Assembly (NCBI GenBank): GCA_964451255.1
Contig: CAYVHL010000008.1
Coordinates: forward strand, 34,390-98,389
DNA length: 64,000 nucleotides
Direction of reading: 5' to 3'
DNA from: JAHBTB01 sp964451255
GTDB lineage: Bacteria > Armatimonadota > Fimbriimonadia > Fimbriimonadales > Fimbriimonadaceae
Made by a program: the position numbers and the translations under genes. The notes beneath the pieces were generated by a model. That model had not been told where the DNA came from. It saw only the letters and a list, made by a program, of their open reading frames with translations, and made no database searches. Position 1 is the first letter of the stretch. Each line of letters begins with the position of its first letter. Shown here one piece after another: positions 16,208 through 23,704 of the stretch.

Positions 16208-18739
16208 TCACTCGTCGACTTCGTGGCTAGCCTGGTCCACGACCGAGCGCCGCCGCCGCACCTGTCCGTACTTTGACGCCGCTGTTGTGGACTCCTTGTC
16301 GGGGACCCTCGCTCCAGCACCGCTGGTCGCATATGTCACTGCCAAAGCGGCCCGTTGCTTGGCCTCACGAACCGCCTCGCCGAGCAACCCATGTTCTTCG
16401 CCCCTTCGCTTGACGATCCACTTGTCCCAGAGATAGAGGATGGGTGAAGCGTTGGCGATCGACGAGTAGGTGCCCGTCACGATACCGAGCAACATCGTGA
16501 CGCACATGAACTTCAGTTCTGGCGTGGGGGTTCCGATCGCGGTCAGGATGATCAATGTCGCGATCGCCGTCATCGACGTGTTGAGCGAACGGGCGATGGA
16601 CTGGGTGATCGACTTGTCGACAAGGTGTTGGAACGACTCGTCTGGCGACGGTTTTTCCAGGTTCTCCCTGATACGGTCAAAGATAATGATCGTGTCGTGG
16701 ACGCTGAAGCCGATGACTGTCAACATCGCGGTGACAAACAACGAGCTGAGTTCCCACCCGAACAGGAACCCACAGACGGCGGCGTTCCCGACCACGAACA
16801 ACACGTCGTGGAGAAGTGCGATGACGGCGGAGCCGCCGAATTTGAGGCCGGTCTTCATTCCGCCCAAGGCGAACCCGAAACGCAAGGCCAGGTAAATGAC
16901 GATGAGTACGGCGCTAAGAAGAACGCCGTAGACCGCTCGCTGAATCGCCTCCGCCTGGATCGTCGCGCCTACGGAAGAGATGCTCGCCCCGACCGGATTC
17001 AGGCCAGCAGCCGTCGCCAGCTTGTCCTTCGCGTCCGGGTCACCTACTTTCAGTTGGGGAGTCGGCGGTACCGTGATGTAGACGACTTTTTTGCCGCTGA
17101 CGGTGGCAAAAATGACGTTGAACCCCTTGTACCCTGCCTTCTCTAGGTTCGATGTGATCTGAGACATCGACTCGTTGCCTGTGACGACGAACTGGGCTTC
17201 GGTACCACCCAAGAATTCGACGTTCGGCTTCAGCCCGTCCATGCCAAGCGCGATCAGGCCCGGCACGATCAACACGGCGGAGATGAGGAAGTACCTCTTC
17301 GCCTTCGGAATGATGTTTAGGGTCCGAGAGTGGGCGCCTTGCTCCAGGGCCTCGCCGAACCAGTTCCGTCCAAGGGCAAAGTACTTGGGGTCGTTGAACC
17401 AGTTCATCGAGATACACCCGAGCAACAGTGAGCGAGTGATCGTGACGGCAGTGAAGAACGAGATGCAGACGCCGAGAATGAGGGTCGTCGCAAAGCCGCG
17501 GACCGCCCCTGTGCCCAAAACATACAGCACGACCGATGTAAGGATCGTACAGGCATTGGAGTCGATGATCGCGGTCAGCGCGCGCCTAAATCCAAGGTCG
17601 ATGGCCGAAAGCAGCTTCTTTCCGTTTCTGAGCTCTTCCTTGACACGCTCGAACACCAAGATGTTGGCGTCGACGGCCATCGCGACCGACAGCACGAACG
17701 CGGCGATCGCCGCCAGACTGAACGTCGCGCCCACGCTTTTGAGCACGGTGAGGGTGAAGAGGGTGTAGAGGGCCAACGCGACCGTCGCGACGATGCCGGG
17801 GAAACCGTAGTAGACGATCAGGAACAGGGCGATCAACCCCATGCTGATGGCCGACGCCGTCACGATCTGCTTGAGCGCGCCAGCGCCGATCGTGGGATCG
17901 ACCTGTTCGCTGGCGAGTTCGTCCAGCTTGACCGGTAACGAACCTGACTTGACCAGGTCGCACAACTGACGGACATACGCCGGGCTGAAGTCGCCGTTGA
18001 TGTAGGCCTGGCCCTGGAGGATGGCTCCCTTTTCCAGCGGTGCGATGTTCAAGACGACGCCGTCGAGGACGAATGCGATGTTTTCCTGCTCGCCAGCGTA
18101 CTTCCGGCACCAAGTCTCCAAGCGTCGCGATCCGTCGCCGCCAAAGAAGAACTGGGGCATCGTCTTGTTGCCCTGGATCAGCGGCTCGGCGTTGGTGACG
18201 TCCTGTCCCTCAAGGATGAGGTCCCAGCCGTTGATCATCTGCTTGTATTCGTCGTCACCCGGCTTGAGGACTTTCTCCGGGTTTGCCGTCCGATAGAAGT
18301 CGACTTCTGGACGACCGTTCTCACTGGTTTTGCCGGCCTCGGTGTAGCGCAGTTGGGAATGGACAGGGTTAGAGACGTTTTTCGCGTGGAAGACCTGGAT
18401 TTTCGCCGTCGAACTGAGGATCTGCTTGGCCTTGCTGATGTCCGTAAAACCGGGCAGTTCGATAATGATCTGGTCGTCGCCCTTCGCCTGTACTGACGCC
18501 TCGCCGACGCCAAGACCGCCGCTCACGCGGTTCTCCAAGATCTTGATCAAGTCGCTTTGCAGCGTTCCGAGCGACTCCTTCTTGGGGTCTTTCAGGCTGG
18601 ACAAATCCATCCCGTAGGTCAGGCGCACGCCACCTTGGACGTCGAGGCCGTACGAAAACTTGGTCTTGTAGAAGACAAACGCTGATATGGCGGTCAGAAC
18701 GACGACCAAGACGAGATAAAGCTGGTTGCGAGAATGCAA
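16208..18739 (-). CDS. secDF: SecD-SecF fusion, protein translocase accessory subunit
   Basis: The 843-residue polypeptide contains a complete SecD (N-terminal span, FSYGLDVQGGVRLTYGMDL, periplasmic P1 domain, then spans including FLIVYYGFPGIVATVALALY and AMAVDANILVFERVKEELR) fused directly to SecF (KRYFLISAVLIVPGLIALGM, VEFLGGTEAQFVV, spans with GFSVHDTIIIFDRIRENLE). Both halves carry the family's DxNxxxxxRxKEE-like or HDTIIxFDRxRE motif. SecDF uses proton flux to finish export through SecYEG. The C-terminal tail is basic and polar. Fusion is known in Bacillus and some other lineages. Confidence 0.95.
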   Translation of the reverse strand: MHSRNQLYLVLVVVLTAISAFVFYKTKFSYGLDVQGGVRLTYGMDLSSLKDPKKESLGTLQSDLIKILENRVSGGLGVGEASVQAKGDDQIIIELPGFTDISKAKQILSSTAKIQVFHAKNVSNPVHSQLRYTEAGKTSENGRPEVDFYRTANPEKVLKPGDDEYKQMINGWDLILEGQDVTNAEPLIQGNKTMPQFFFGGDGSRRLETWCRKYAGEQENIAFVLDGVVLNIAPLEKGAILQGQAYINGDFSPAYVRQLCDLVKSGSLPVKLDELASEQVDPTIGAGALKQIVTASAISMGLIALFLIVYYGFPGIVATVALALYTLFTLTVLKSVGATFSLAAIAAFVLSVAMAVDANILVFERVKEELRNGKKLLSAIDLGFRRALTAIIDSNACTILTSVVLYVLGTGAVRGFATTLILGVCISFFTAVTITRSLLLGCISMNWFNDPKYFALGRNWFGEALEQGAHSRTLNIIPKAKRYFLISAVLIVPGLIALGMDGLKPNVEFLGGTEAQFVVTGNESMSQITSNLEKAGYKGFNVIFATVSGKKVVYITVPPTPQLKVGDPDAKDKLATAAGLNPVGASISSVGATIQAEAIQRAVYGVLLSAVLIVIYLALRFGFALGGMKTGLKFGGSAVIALLHDVLFVVGNAAVCGFLFGWELSSLFVTAMLTVIGFSVHDTIIIFDRIRENLEKPSPDESFQHLVDKSITQSIARSLNTSMTAIATLIILTAIGTPTPELKFMCVTMLLGIVTGTYSSIANASPILYLWDKWIVKRRGEEHGLLGEAVREAKQRAALAVTYATSGAGARVPDKESTTAASKYGQVRRRRSVVDQASHEVDE

Positions 18740-18810
18740 AGCCGGGAGCCTCCGATAGGCCGGTCAGGGCCGGGGACAGATTATACCGACAGGCTTCGCA
18801 CTTGGCAGGG

Positions 18811-19512
18811 TCAACCGCCGCCCGTTCCGTCGTCCTTTGTGAACCCCTTGAGTTGGTCAAGGGGCAGTTTGCCGATGTTGGCAGGTGTGACCGCCTTGAA
18901 GTCCGAGTTGACGAGGGTCCCGTGCACGCTGATTTGCGTGACGCCGTCCTGGAGGGTCGTGATCTCAAAGCGACGCACGACCCAGTCGCCCTTGTCAAAC
19001 CACTGGTCGACCCGGAGTTCGCCTCCGGTCACTACGTTCTTTGAGGAGGCGGACACTTTCAAGTACGTTGTCTCCCCGACTTTGTCGTCCTTTATCCCGG
19101 TCACCTGGGGCACAGGATCTGCGTTGATGCGCATTCCGTTTTCACCCACGACAAAGTTGACCCTGCCCTTCTCCACCTTGAGGGGTTCATACGGCTTGAT
19201 TTTCAGCCCGTCTTGGACGCTCGTGGTCGCAAATTTTCTGTTCCCATAGCCGACCCTCCAAGTCTCCTTTTCGGTCCAACCCATTTCGACCACTGCCTTG
19301 TCGTTCACTAAGACGACGATCTGGCGGCCAGCCGGCCCTAGGACGTACACGACCTCTTGGACAATCGCGCTCCCTTGCGCCGGGATTGTCACGACCTTGT
19401 AGGTTCCTTTGAACGACTTCAACGCTGCGAATGAATCGTGCTTCCGACGCTCAATCTCGTCAAAGGTGAGCGTCGGCTGCTGAAGTGCCAGGCAGGCGAG
19501 GGCCGTTAGCAT
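18811..19512 (-). CDS. LolA/LolB-like exported protein, hypothetical
   Basis: The 233-residue product has a short hydrophobic leader (MLTALACLALQQPTLTF) and a repetitive beta-strand pattern such as FKGTYKVVTIPAQGSAIVQE and RRFEITTLQDGVTQISVHGT, resembling the half-barrel of LolA-type outer-membrane lipoprotein carriers. A Shine-Dalgarno is not evident. It lies 71 nt upstream of secDF on the same strand and may share its export context. Family assignment is by fold impression only; no diagnostic motif is present. Confidence 0.5.
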   Translation of the reverse strand: MLTALACLALQQPTLTFDEIERRKHDSFAALKSFKGTYKVVTIPAQGSAIVQEVVYVLGPAGRQIVVLVNDKAVVEMGWTEKETWRVGYGNRKFATTSVQDGLKIKPYEPLKVEKGRVNFVVGENGMRINADPVPQVTGIKDDKVGETTYLKVSASSKNVVTGGELRVDQWFDKGDWVVRRFEITTLQDGVTQISVHGTLVNSDFKAVTPANIGKLPLDQLKGFTKDDGTGGG

Positions 19513-19632
19513 CGCACCATCACTTCTTTGTCAGACGTCCGGACAGGCCAGCCGATTTGCACGAACCAGGTCGATTGGCCGCGCAAATTCCGGCACCCAA
19601 GGATGGCCGACGACGTGCACGGGCAGGAATCC

Positions 19633-20616
19633 TCATTCCTTGGCCCAGAACATCGGGCCGGCCGACTCTTGGATGACGGACTGCTTGAGTACGTCCAGAG
19701 CCTTTGTCAAGCCCTCCATCGGAGACATAAGGCCGTCCTCGTGTTCGATGCTCAGCACGTAGTCGTAGCCGACCATGCGTAGATTGCTTACGAAGTCCTT
19801 CCACCACTCGACCCCGTGGCCATATCCCACGCTCCGGAAGACCCATGAGCGCTCCAAAATGCGACCGTAGCTCTTGGTGTCCAGATTGCCGTTGAGGGCG
19901 CTGTTGTACGGGTCGATTCGCGTGTCCTTGGCATGGACGTGGAACAGGGCGCCTTCGTCCCCAAGCTGCCTCACCGCAGCGATCGGGTCGATGCCCTGCC
20001 ACCAGAGGTGGCTCGGGTCGAAGTTCGCGCCGATGTGGTCGCCGTTTCTGCCGACGCCGTTGCGGAGCTTGAGCAAGGTGTCGTTGGAATAGCAGACAAA
20101 TCCCGGGTGCATTTCGATGGCGAACTTGACGTTGTTTTCCTTGAGGTACGCGGCCTGCTCCCGCCAATAGGGGATGACCCGGCGCCTCCACTGCCACTCG
20201 AGCACGTCGCGGAACTCGTCCGGCCAAGCGCAGGTCACCCAGTTCGGGTTCTTGGCCCGAGGGCCGTCACCCGGACAGCCGCTGAACCCGTTGACCACTG
20301 GGACACCGAGCAAGCCCGCCAGCTTCACTCCGTCCCGGAACGCTTTGTGATGGTCCTCGGCGATCTTCTTGACGGGGTGGATCGGGTTGCCGTGCACACT
20401 CAGCGCGCTCAGCACCAGACCCTTCTTGTCGATCTTCTTGAGCAAGGCCTCTCGGTCGGACTTGCTGCCGATCAGCTTGTCAATGTCGATGTGCTGCTTG
20501 CCCGGATAGGCCCCTGCACCGATCTCGACGGCTTGGAGGCCCAAGCCCGCGGCGGTGTCGAGTGCCTCGTCCAGCGTTTTGTCTCCGAAGAGCGCCAGGA
20601 AAAGTCCGATCCTCAT
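19633..20616 (-). CDS. Sugar phosphate isomerase/epimerase (xylose-isomerase-like TIM barrel)
   Basis: The reading frame extends to 20718 but the ATG at 20616 is chosen because the barrel begins at MRIGLFLALFGDKTLDEALD and a TATAAT box lies 9 nt upstream. The 327-residue protein shows typical metal-site segments: KFAIEMHPGFVCYS, GANFDPSHLWWQGID, LFHVHAKDTRID and a final YDYVLSIEHED, which together give the E, D/H, H and E metal ligands of this family. Members isomerise or epimerise sugars or inositols. Specific substrate is not predictable. It is divergent from glyA. Confidence 0.85.
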   Translation of the reverse strand: MRIGLFLALFGDKTLDEALDTAAGLGLQAVEIGAGAYPGKQHIDIDKLIGSKSDREALLKKIDKKGLVLSALSVHGNPIHPVKKIAEDHHKAFRDGVKLAGLLGVPVVNGFSGCPGDGPRAKNPNWVTCAWPDEFRDVLEWQWRRRVIPYWREQAAYLKENNVKFAIEMHPGFVCYSNDTLLKLRNGVGRNGDHIGANFDPSHLWWQGIDPIAAVRQLGDEGALFHVHAKDTRIDPYNSALNGNLDTKSYGRILERSWVFRSVGYGHGVEWWKDFVSNLRMVGYDYVLSIEHEDGLMSPMEGLTKALDVLKQSVIQESAGPMFWAKE

Positions 20617-20625
20617 GTCGCCCTG

Positions 20626-20631
20626 ATTATA
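20626..20631 (-). promoter_or_regulatory. -10 box of the sugar isomerase gene
   Basis: A perfect TATAAT on the minus strand lies 9 nt before the ATG at 20616, leaving almost no room for a leader. No convincing TTGACA-like -35 is present at 17 nt. It suggests a leaderless or near-leaderless transcript. Confidence 0.55.
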
Positions 20632-20723
20632 CGGCGGAGCGTACGCGAGCGGTGTCATGCGGCGAACCTGACGCCCCATTCCGCGAGTGCGATATGGAGG
20701 GAAACCGGCCATACTCAACCCAT

Positions 20724-21995
20724 ATGCCCTCCTTGACCGATACTGTCCGTCGCCACCGGGCGCCGCTCGCCGAAGTCGACAGTGAAGTCGCCGCCATCCT
20801 CCGGCAGGAAGTCCAACGCCAGGAGAACAACCTAGAACTGATCGCCAGCGAAAACATCGCCAGCACAGCGGTCCGAGAGGCGACGGCGTCGGTTTTGACG
20901 GACAAATACGCCGAGGGCTATCCGGGCAAGCGCTACTACGGTGGTTGCCAATGGGCCGACGAAGTCGAGCGGCTCGCCATTTCGCGGGTCTGCGAACTTT
21001 ATGGGTGCGAAGCCGCCAACGTCCAGCCTCACAGCGGCGCCAACGCCAACATGGCGGTGTATTTCACGTTCATGCAGCCAGGCGACACCCTTATGGCTAT
21101 GAACTTGGCCCATGGCGGTCACCTGACACACGGTTCTCCCGTCAACTTCAGCGGCCAACTCTACAAAGTCGTCCCCTACGGCGTCCGGGACGACTCCGAG
21201 CTCATCGACTACGACGAAATGCGAAGGTTGGCGATGGAGCACCAGCCCAAGGTCATCGTCAGCGGGGCCACGGCCTACTCACGTGAGTTCGACTTCCGCT
21301 GGATCAGAGGGATCGCCGACGAAGTAGGCGCGCTCCACATGTGCGACATGTCCCACTACAGCGGGTTGGTCGCCGGAGGTGTCTATCCGTCGCCCTTCGG
21401 TCACGCACAGGTCGTGACGTCCACGACCCACAAGTCCATACGGGGGCCGCGGGGCGGCATGATCCTTGGCGACAAAGACCACATCGCCAAGATCAACAAG
21501 ACCGTCTTCCCAGGGTTACAAGGCGGTCCGCTAATGCATGTCATAGCCGCCAAGGCGGTCGCCTTCAAAGAAGCCCTTCAGCCCGAGTTCAAGGACTATG
21601 CGCGCCAAATCGCCCTGAACGCAAAGGCCCTGTGCGACGCGCTCATCAGCGAGGGGTTCAGGATCGTGAGCGGCGGGACAGACAGCCACATGATGCTTGT
21701 CGACCTTCGGGCCTTCGGGGTGACCGGCAAGGTCGCCCAAGAGGTCCTCGAGCACGCGAATATCACGACGAACAAGAACTCGATCCCCAACGACCCGGAG
21801 TCTCCATTCGTGACCTCGGGAATCCGGCTCGGCACCCCTGCTGTGACGACCAGGGGTATGGGTGCTGAGGAGATGAAAGAGATCGCGAGGCTCATCGCCC
21901 AAGTCCTACGTGCGCCGCAAGACGACTCTAATGTGGCCGACGCCAAAGACAGTGTCTTGAAGCTGACCGCACGTTTTCCCATACACACGGTCTAG
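20724..21995 (+). CDS. glyA: Serine hydroxymethyltransferase
   Basis: The ATG at 20724 gives a 423-residue protein of normal GlyA length beginning MPSLTDTVRRHRAPLAEVDS; the frame extends further upstream but overlaps the divergent promoter. Hallmarks are NLELIASENIAS, DKYAEGYPGKRYYGG, HSGANANMAVYF and the PLP lysine in TSTTHKSIRGPRGG (~residue 236). It converts serine and tetrahydrofolate to glycine and methylene-THF in the cytoplasm. CATACT lies 8 nt before the start, with no clear Shine-Dalgarno sequence. Confidence 0.97.
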   Translation: MPSLTDTVRRHRAPLAEVDSEVAAILRQEVQRQENNLELIASENIASTAVREATASVLTDKYAEGYPGKRYYGGCQWADEVERLAISRVCELYGCEAANVQPHSGANANMAVYFTFMQPGDTLMAMNLAHGGHLTHGSPVNFSGQLYKVVPYGVRDDSELIDYDEMRRLAMEHQPKVIVSGATAYSREFDFRWIRGIADEVGALHMCDMSHYSGLVAGGVYPSPFGHAQVVTSTTHKSIRGPRGGMILGDKDHIAKINKTVFPGLQGGPLMHVIAAKAVAFKEALQPEFKDYARQIALNAKALCDALISEGFRIVSGGTDSHMMLVDLRAFGVTGKVAQEVLEHANITTNKNSIPNDPESPFVTSGIRLGTPAVTTRGMGAEEMKEIARLIAQVLRAPQDDSNVADAKDSVLKLTARFPIHTV

Positions 21996-22055
21996 GCTGA
22001 CCGGGCCATTCGACATTGGTCCCGACTGGCCAAAATCGCTGATACTATCTAGACA

Positions 22056-22448
22056 ATGGGTTCCAGGCGGCTCCTCACGTTGCTGGGAACGGCGGCGGTT
22101 TCGGTTGTATGCGCTTTGCCGGGCCTCTGCGCTCAGTTGTGCACAAGCCATGCGTGCGAACCCACAGGTCAGATTTCGGGGCACTCCTGTTGTCAATCAG
22201 ACGCATGCTGTGCGGCGGAGGTTGTTCCGAAGTCCGTCCGGCAAGCCACGGGCTCGAAAAGCCAGCCTGAATCCCTTGACGCTTCCAAAGCGAGCACGTG
22301 GGGCGCCGTCCAGGCGGTTAGCGCGCGCACGGCTTGGATCGCCTTTCCACAAAAGCCATCTGCCCCAACGGTTGCGATCGTCCATGTCATTGGGGGCTCG
22401 CCCCCTCTCCTCTCATCTGGTTCTCCCCGAGCACCGCCGGTCATTTGA
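22056..22448 (+). CDS. Secreted Cys-containing hypothetical protein
   Basis: The 130-residue product starts with a signal peptide (LLTLLGTAAVSVVCALPGLC, likely cleavage near CAQ) followed by a Cys-cluster, CTSHACEPTG and HSCCQSDACCAAE, and then a low-complexity Ser/Pro-rich tail ending SPRAPPVI. TACTAT lies 7 nt before the ATG and no ribosome binding site is visible. It precedes a second, shorter Cys-rich gene by about 60 nt. The Cys pairs suggest metal binding or disulfides; no family is recognised. Confidence 0.6.
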   Translation: MGSRRLLTLLGTAAVSVVCALPGLCAQLCTSHACEPTGQISGHSCCQSDACCAAEVVPKSVRQATGSKSQPESLDASKASTWGAVQAVSARTAWIAFPQKPSAPTVAIVHVIGGSPPLLSSGSPRAPPVI

Positions 22449-22510
22449 CGCGCTCGCCAGCGTCATTTGCGGCCACTCGTGGCCGCCACGACCTCAGATG
22501 CAAGAGACAA

Positions 22511-22687
22511 ATGAACAACATCCACAAACCCATCGCCATCTCGCTCGTCGCCGTCCCGACGATGAGCCTCGCCAACCCACGAAAGGACGCGGGCAAGTCG
22601 TCCTGTGTGGACTGTTGCGGCACGTGCTGCGACGGCTGCTGTGAGGGAGGTTCCTCCTGTTGCGGCGGCGGCTGTTGCCAAGCCTAG
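22511..22687 (+). CDS. Very Cys-rich small secreted protein (58 aa)
   Basis: The ATG at 22511 begins MNNIHKPIAISLVAVPTMSL, a plausible signal sequence, followed by a 27-residue C-terminal region with eleven cysteines, mostly as CC pairs separated by Gly-rich spacers (CCGTCC, GCCEGG, CCGGGCC). The same frame is open further upstream but those residues overlap the preceding gene's tail. The composition resembles metallothionein-like or metal-storage peptides, but no known spacing signature is matched. A strong hairpin lies just downstream. It may form a unit with the 22056 gene. Confidence 0.6.
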   Translation: MNNIHKPIAISLVAVPTMSLANPRKDAGKSSCVDCCGTCCDGCCEGGSSCCGGGCCQA

Positions 22688-22705
22688 TAGACCGGTAGTC
22701 GACCA

Positions 22706-22732
22706 GCCGGCAGGCGGAACTCGCCTGCCGGC
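22706..22732 (+). terminator. Hairpin after Cys-rich genes, terminator-like
   Basis: GCCGGCAGGCG (22706-22716) and CGCCTGCCGGC (22722-22732) form a perfect 11-bp stem with a 5-nt loop, followed by a short CTTTAT stretch before the gap of N. It probably ends the Cys-rich transcript. Confidence 0.65.
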
Positions 22733-22744
22733 GACCTCTTTATG

Positions 22745-22754
22745 NNNNNNNNNN
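22745..22754. other. Assembly gap (10 N)
   Basis: Ten undetermined bases. Fixed-length runs of ten N are commonly used for scaffold joins of unknown size, so the distance and adjacency between the Cys-rich genes and the beta-propeller gene should be treated as provisional. Confidence 0.95.
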
Positions 22755-22789
22755 GACCGCCGACGTAAAACACGTTTCCACCATCCCCT

Positions 22790-23674
22790 TTATGGGGCGA
22801 AATGGTCGATCATTCCGTCCGCTAGTCCGACGACAAAGCCGTTGTCGCTCGCGGCCACACACAACGCCCGTGCGCCGAATGTCACACGCCGGATCTGCTT
22901 GCCATCGACGGCGTCACGCAAGCTGACCCCGTGGTCATCCAGCCATGCCACCGTCTTTCTGTCAGAAAATACGGCAATGCTCGGATGTGACACCGGGCCG
23001 ACCGCCTCCCAAACCACGCTGAGATCGGCAGCGTTGAGCAACAACGTCGCGTCAAGCCTCCGCGCGAGAAACCTGCCTGTGCTTGGCACGGCCATGACCT
23101 TGACCCACCGGCCGATGACGGACGCACGTTCCACAGGTGGCCAGACCGAAGCGTCCCAACTGCGCAGGCTATACCCGTCCGCCCCGACCAGATGCCTCAC
23201 GTCGCCTTCGATGTAGGCCATCGACGCAGGGGCCGCGTTATCGAACCAACGCCTCTTCTTGTTCCCTTCATTGTCTAGCCGTTCGACCCGCCCAGAAGAC
23301 CAAGAGACTATGATGTCGGACTCAGGCCCTCGACAAAGGCTAAGAGGCAGATCAGGCAGGAAGCCAAACACCCAGCGCCGCCGCCTCATCCAATCGGTAC
23401 GCCCACTCAAGGCGTCGAACGACGCGACGCCATGCGTGCCGGCGACCAGCAGATGCTCCCCAAATCGGTCGAAGGCCATGTCGGTCACCCGGGCGGCATG
23501 GCGGGTCTTGTCGTCCAGGTCCGCCGTCGGGTTACGCCAAATAAGGCGTCGGTCTGCGTACATGGCCAGGCCGCCCTCCAGATCTGCGGCGGCCATGAGC
23601 CCGCCCGGGCCGGAGGCGATCAATCGCACTCCTGCCCGGGTATCAAGCGCATGCGCTCTCGGTGACGGCAACAT
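22790..23674 (-). CDS. Beta-propeller (WD40/PQQ-like repeat) hypothetical protein
   Basis: The 294-residue protein consists of repeated four-stranded blade-like units, for example VTDMAFDRFGEHLLVAGTHG, ASFDALSGRTDW, VAWLDDHGVSLRDAVDGKQI and ALCVAASDNGFVVGLADG. It lacks a signal peptide and any catalytic motif. Blade-type repeats suggest a protein-binding scaffold. It ends 35 nt from the assembly gap and is followed upstream by the tricorn gene on the same strand (30 nt). Confidence 0.65.
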   Translation of the reverse strand: MLPSPRAHALDTRAGVRLIASGPGGLMAAADLEGGLAMYADRRLIWRNPTADLDDKTRHAARVTDMAFDRFGEHLLVAGTHGVASFDALSGRTDWMRRRRWVFGFLPDLPLSLCRGPESDIIVSWSSGRVERLDNEGNKKRRWFDNAAPASMAYIEGDVRHLVGADGYSLRSWDASVWPPVERASVIGRWVKVMAVPSTGRFLARRLDATLLLNAADLSVVWEAVGPVSHPSIAVFSDRKTVAWLDDHGVSLRDAVDGKQIRRVTFGARALCVAASDNGFVVGLADGMIDHFAP

Positions 23675-23704
23675 GGATCTAGTGTACGCGGGGTCGTCCG
23701 ATGC

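Noticed and set aside
19520..20227. 235-codon minus-strand frame opposite/within the TIM-barrel gene
   Set aside because: It is an alternate frame of the isomerase gene with Arg/Pro/Gly-rich composition.
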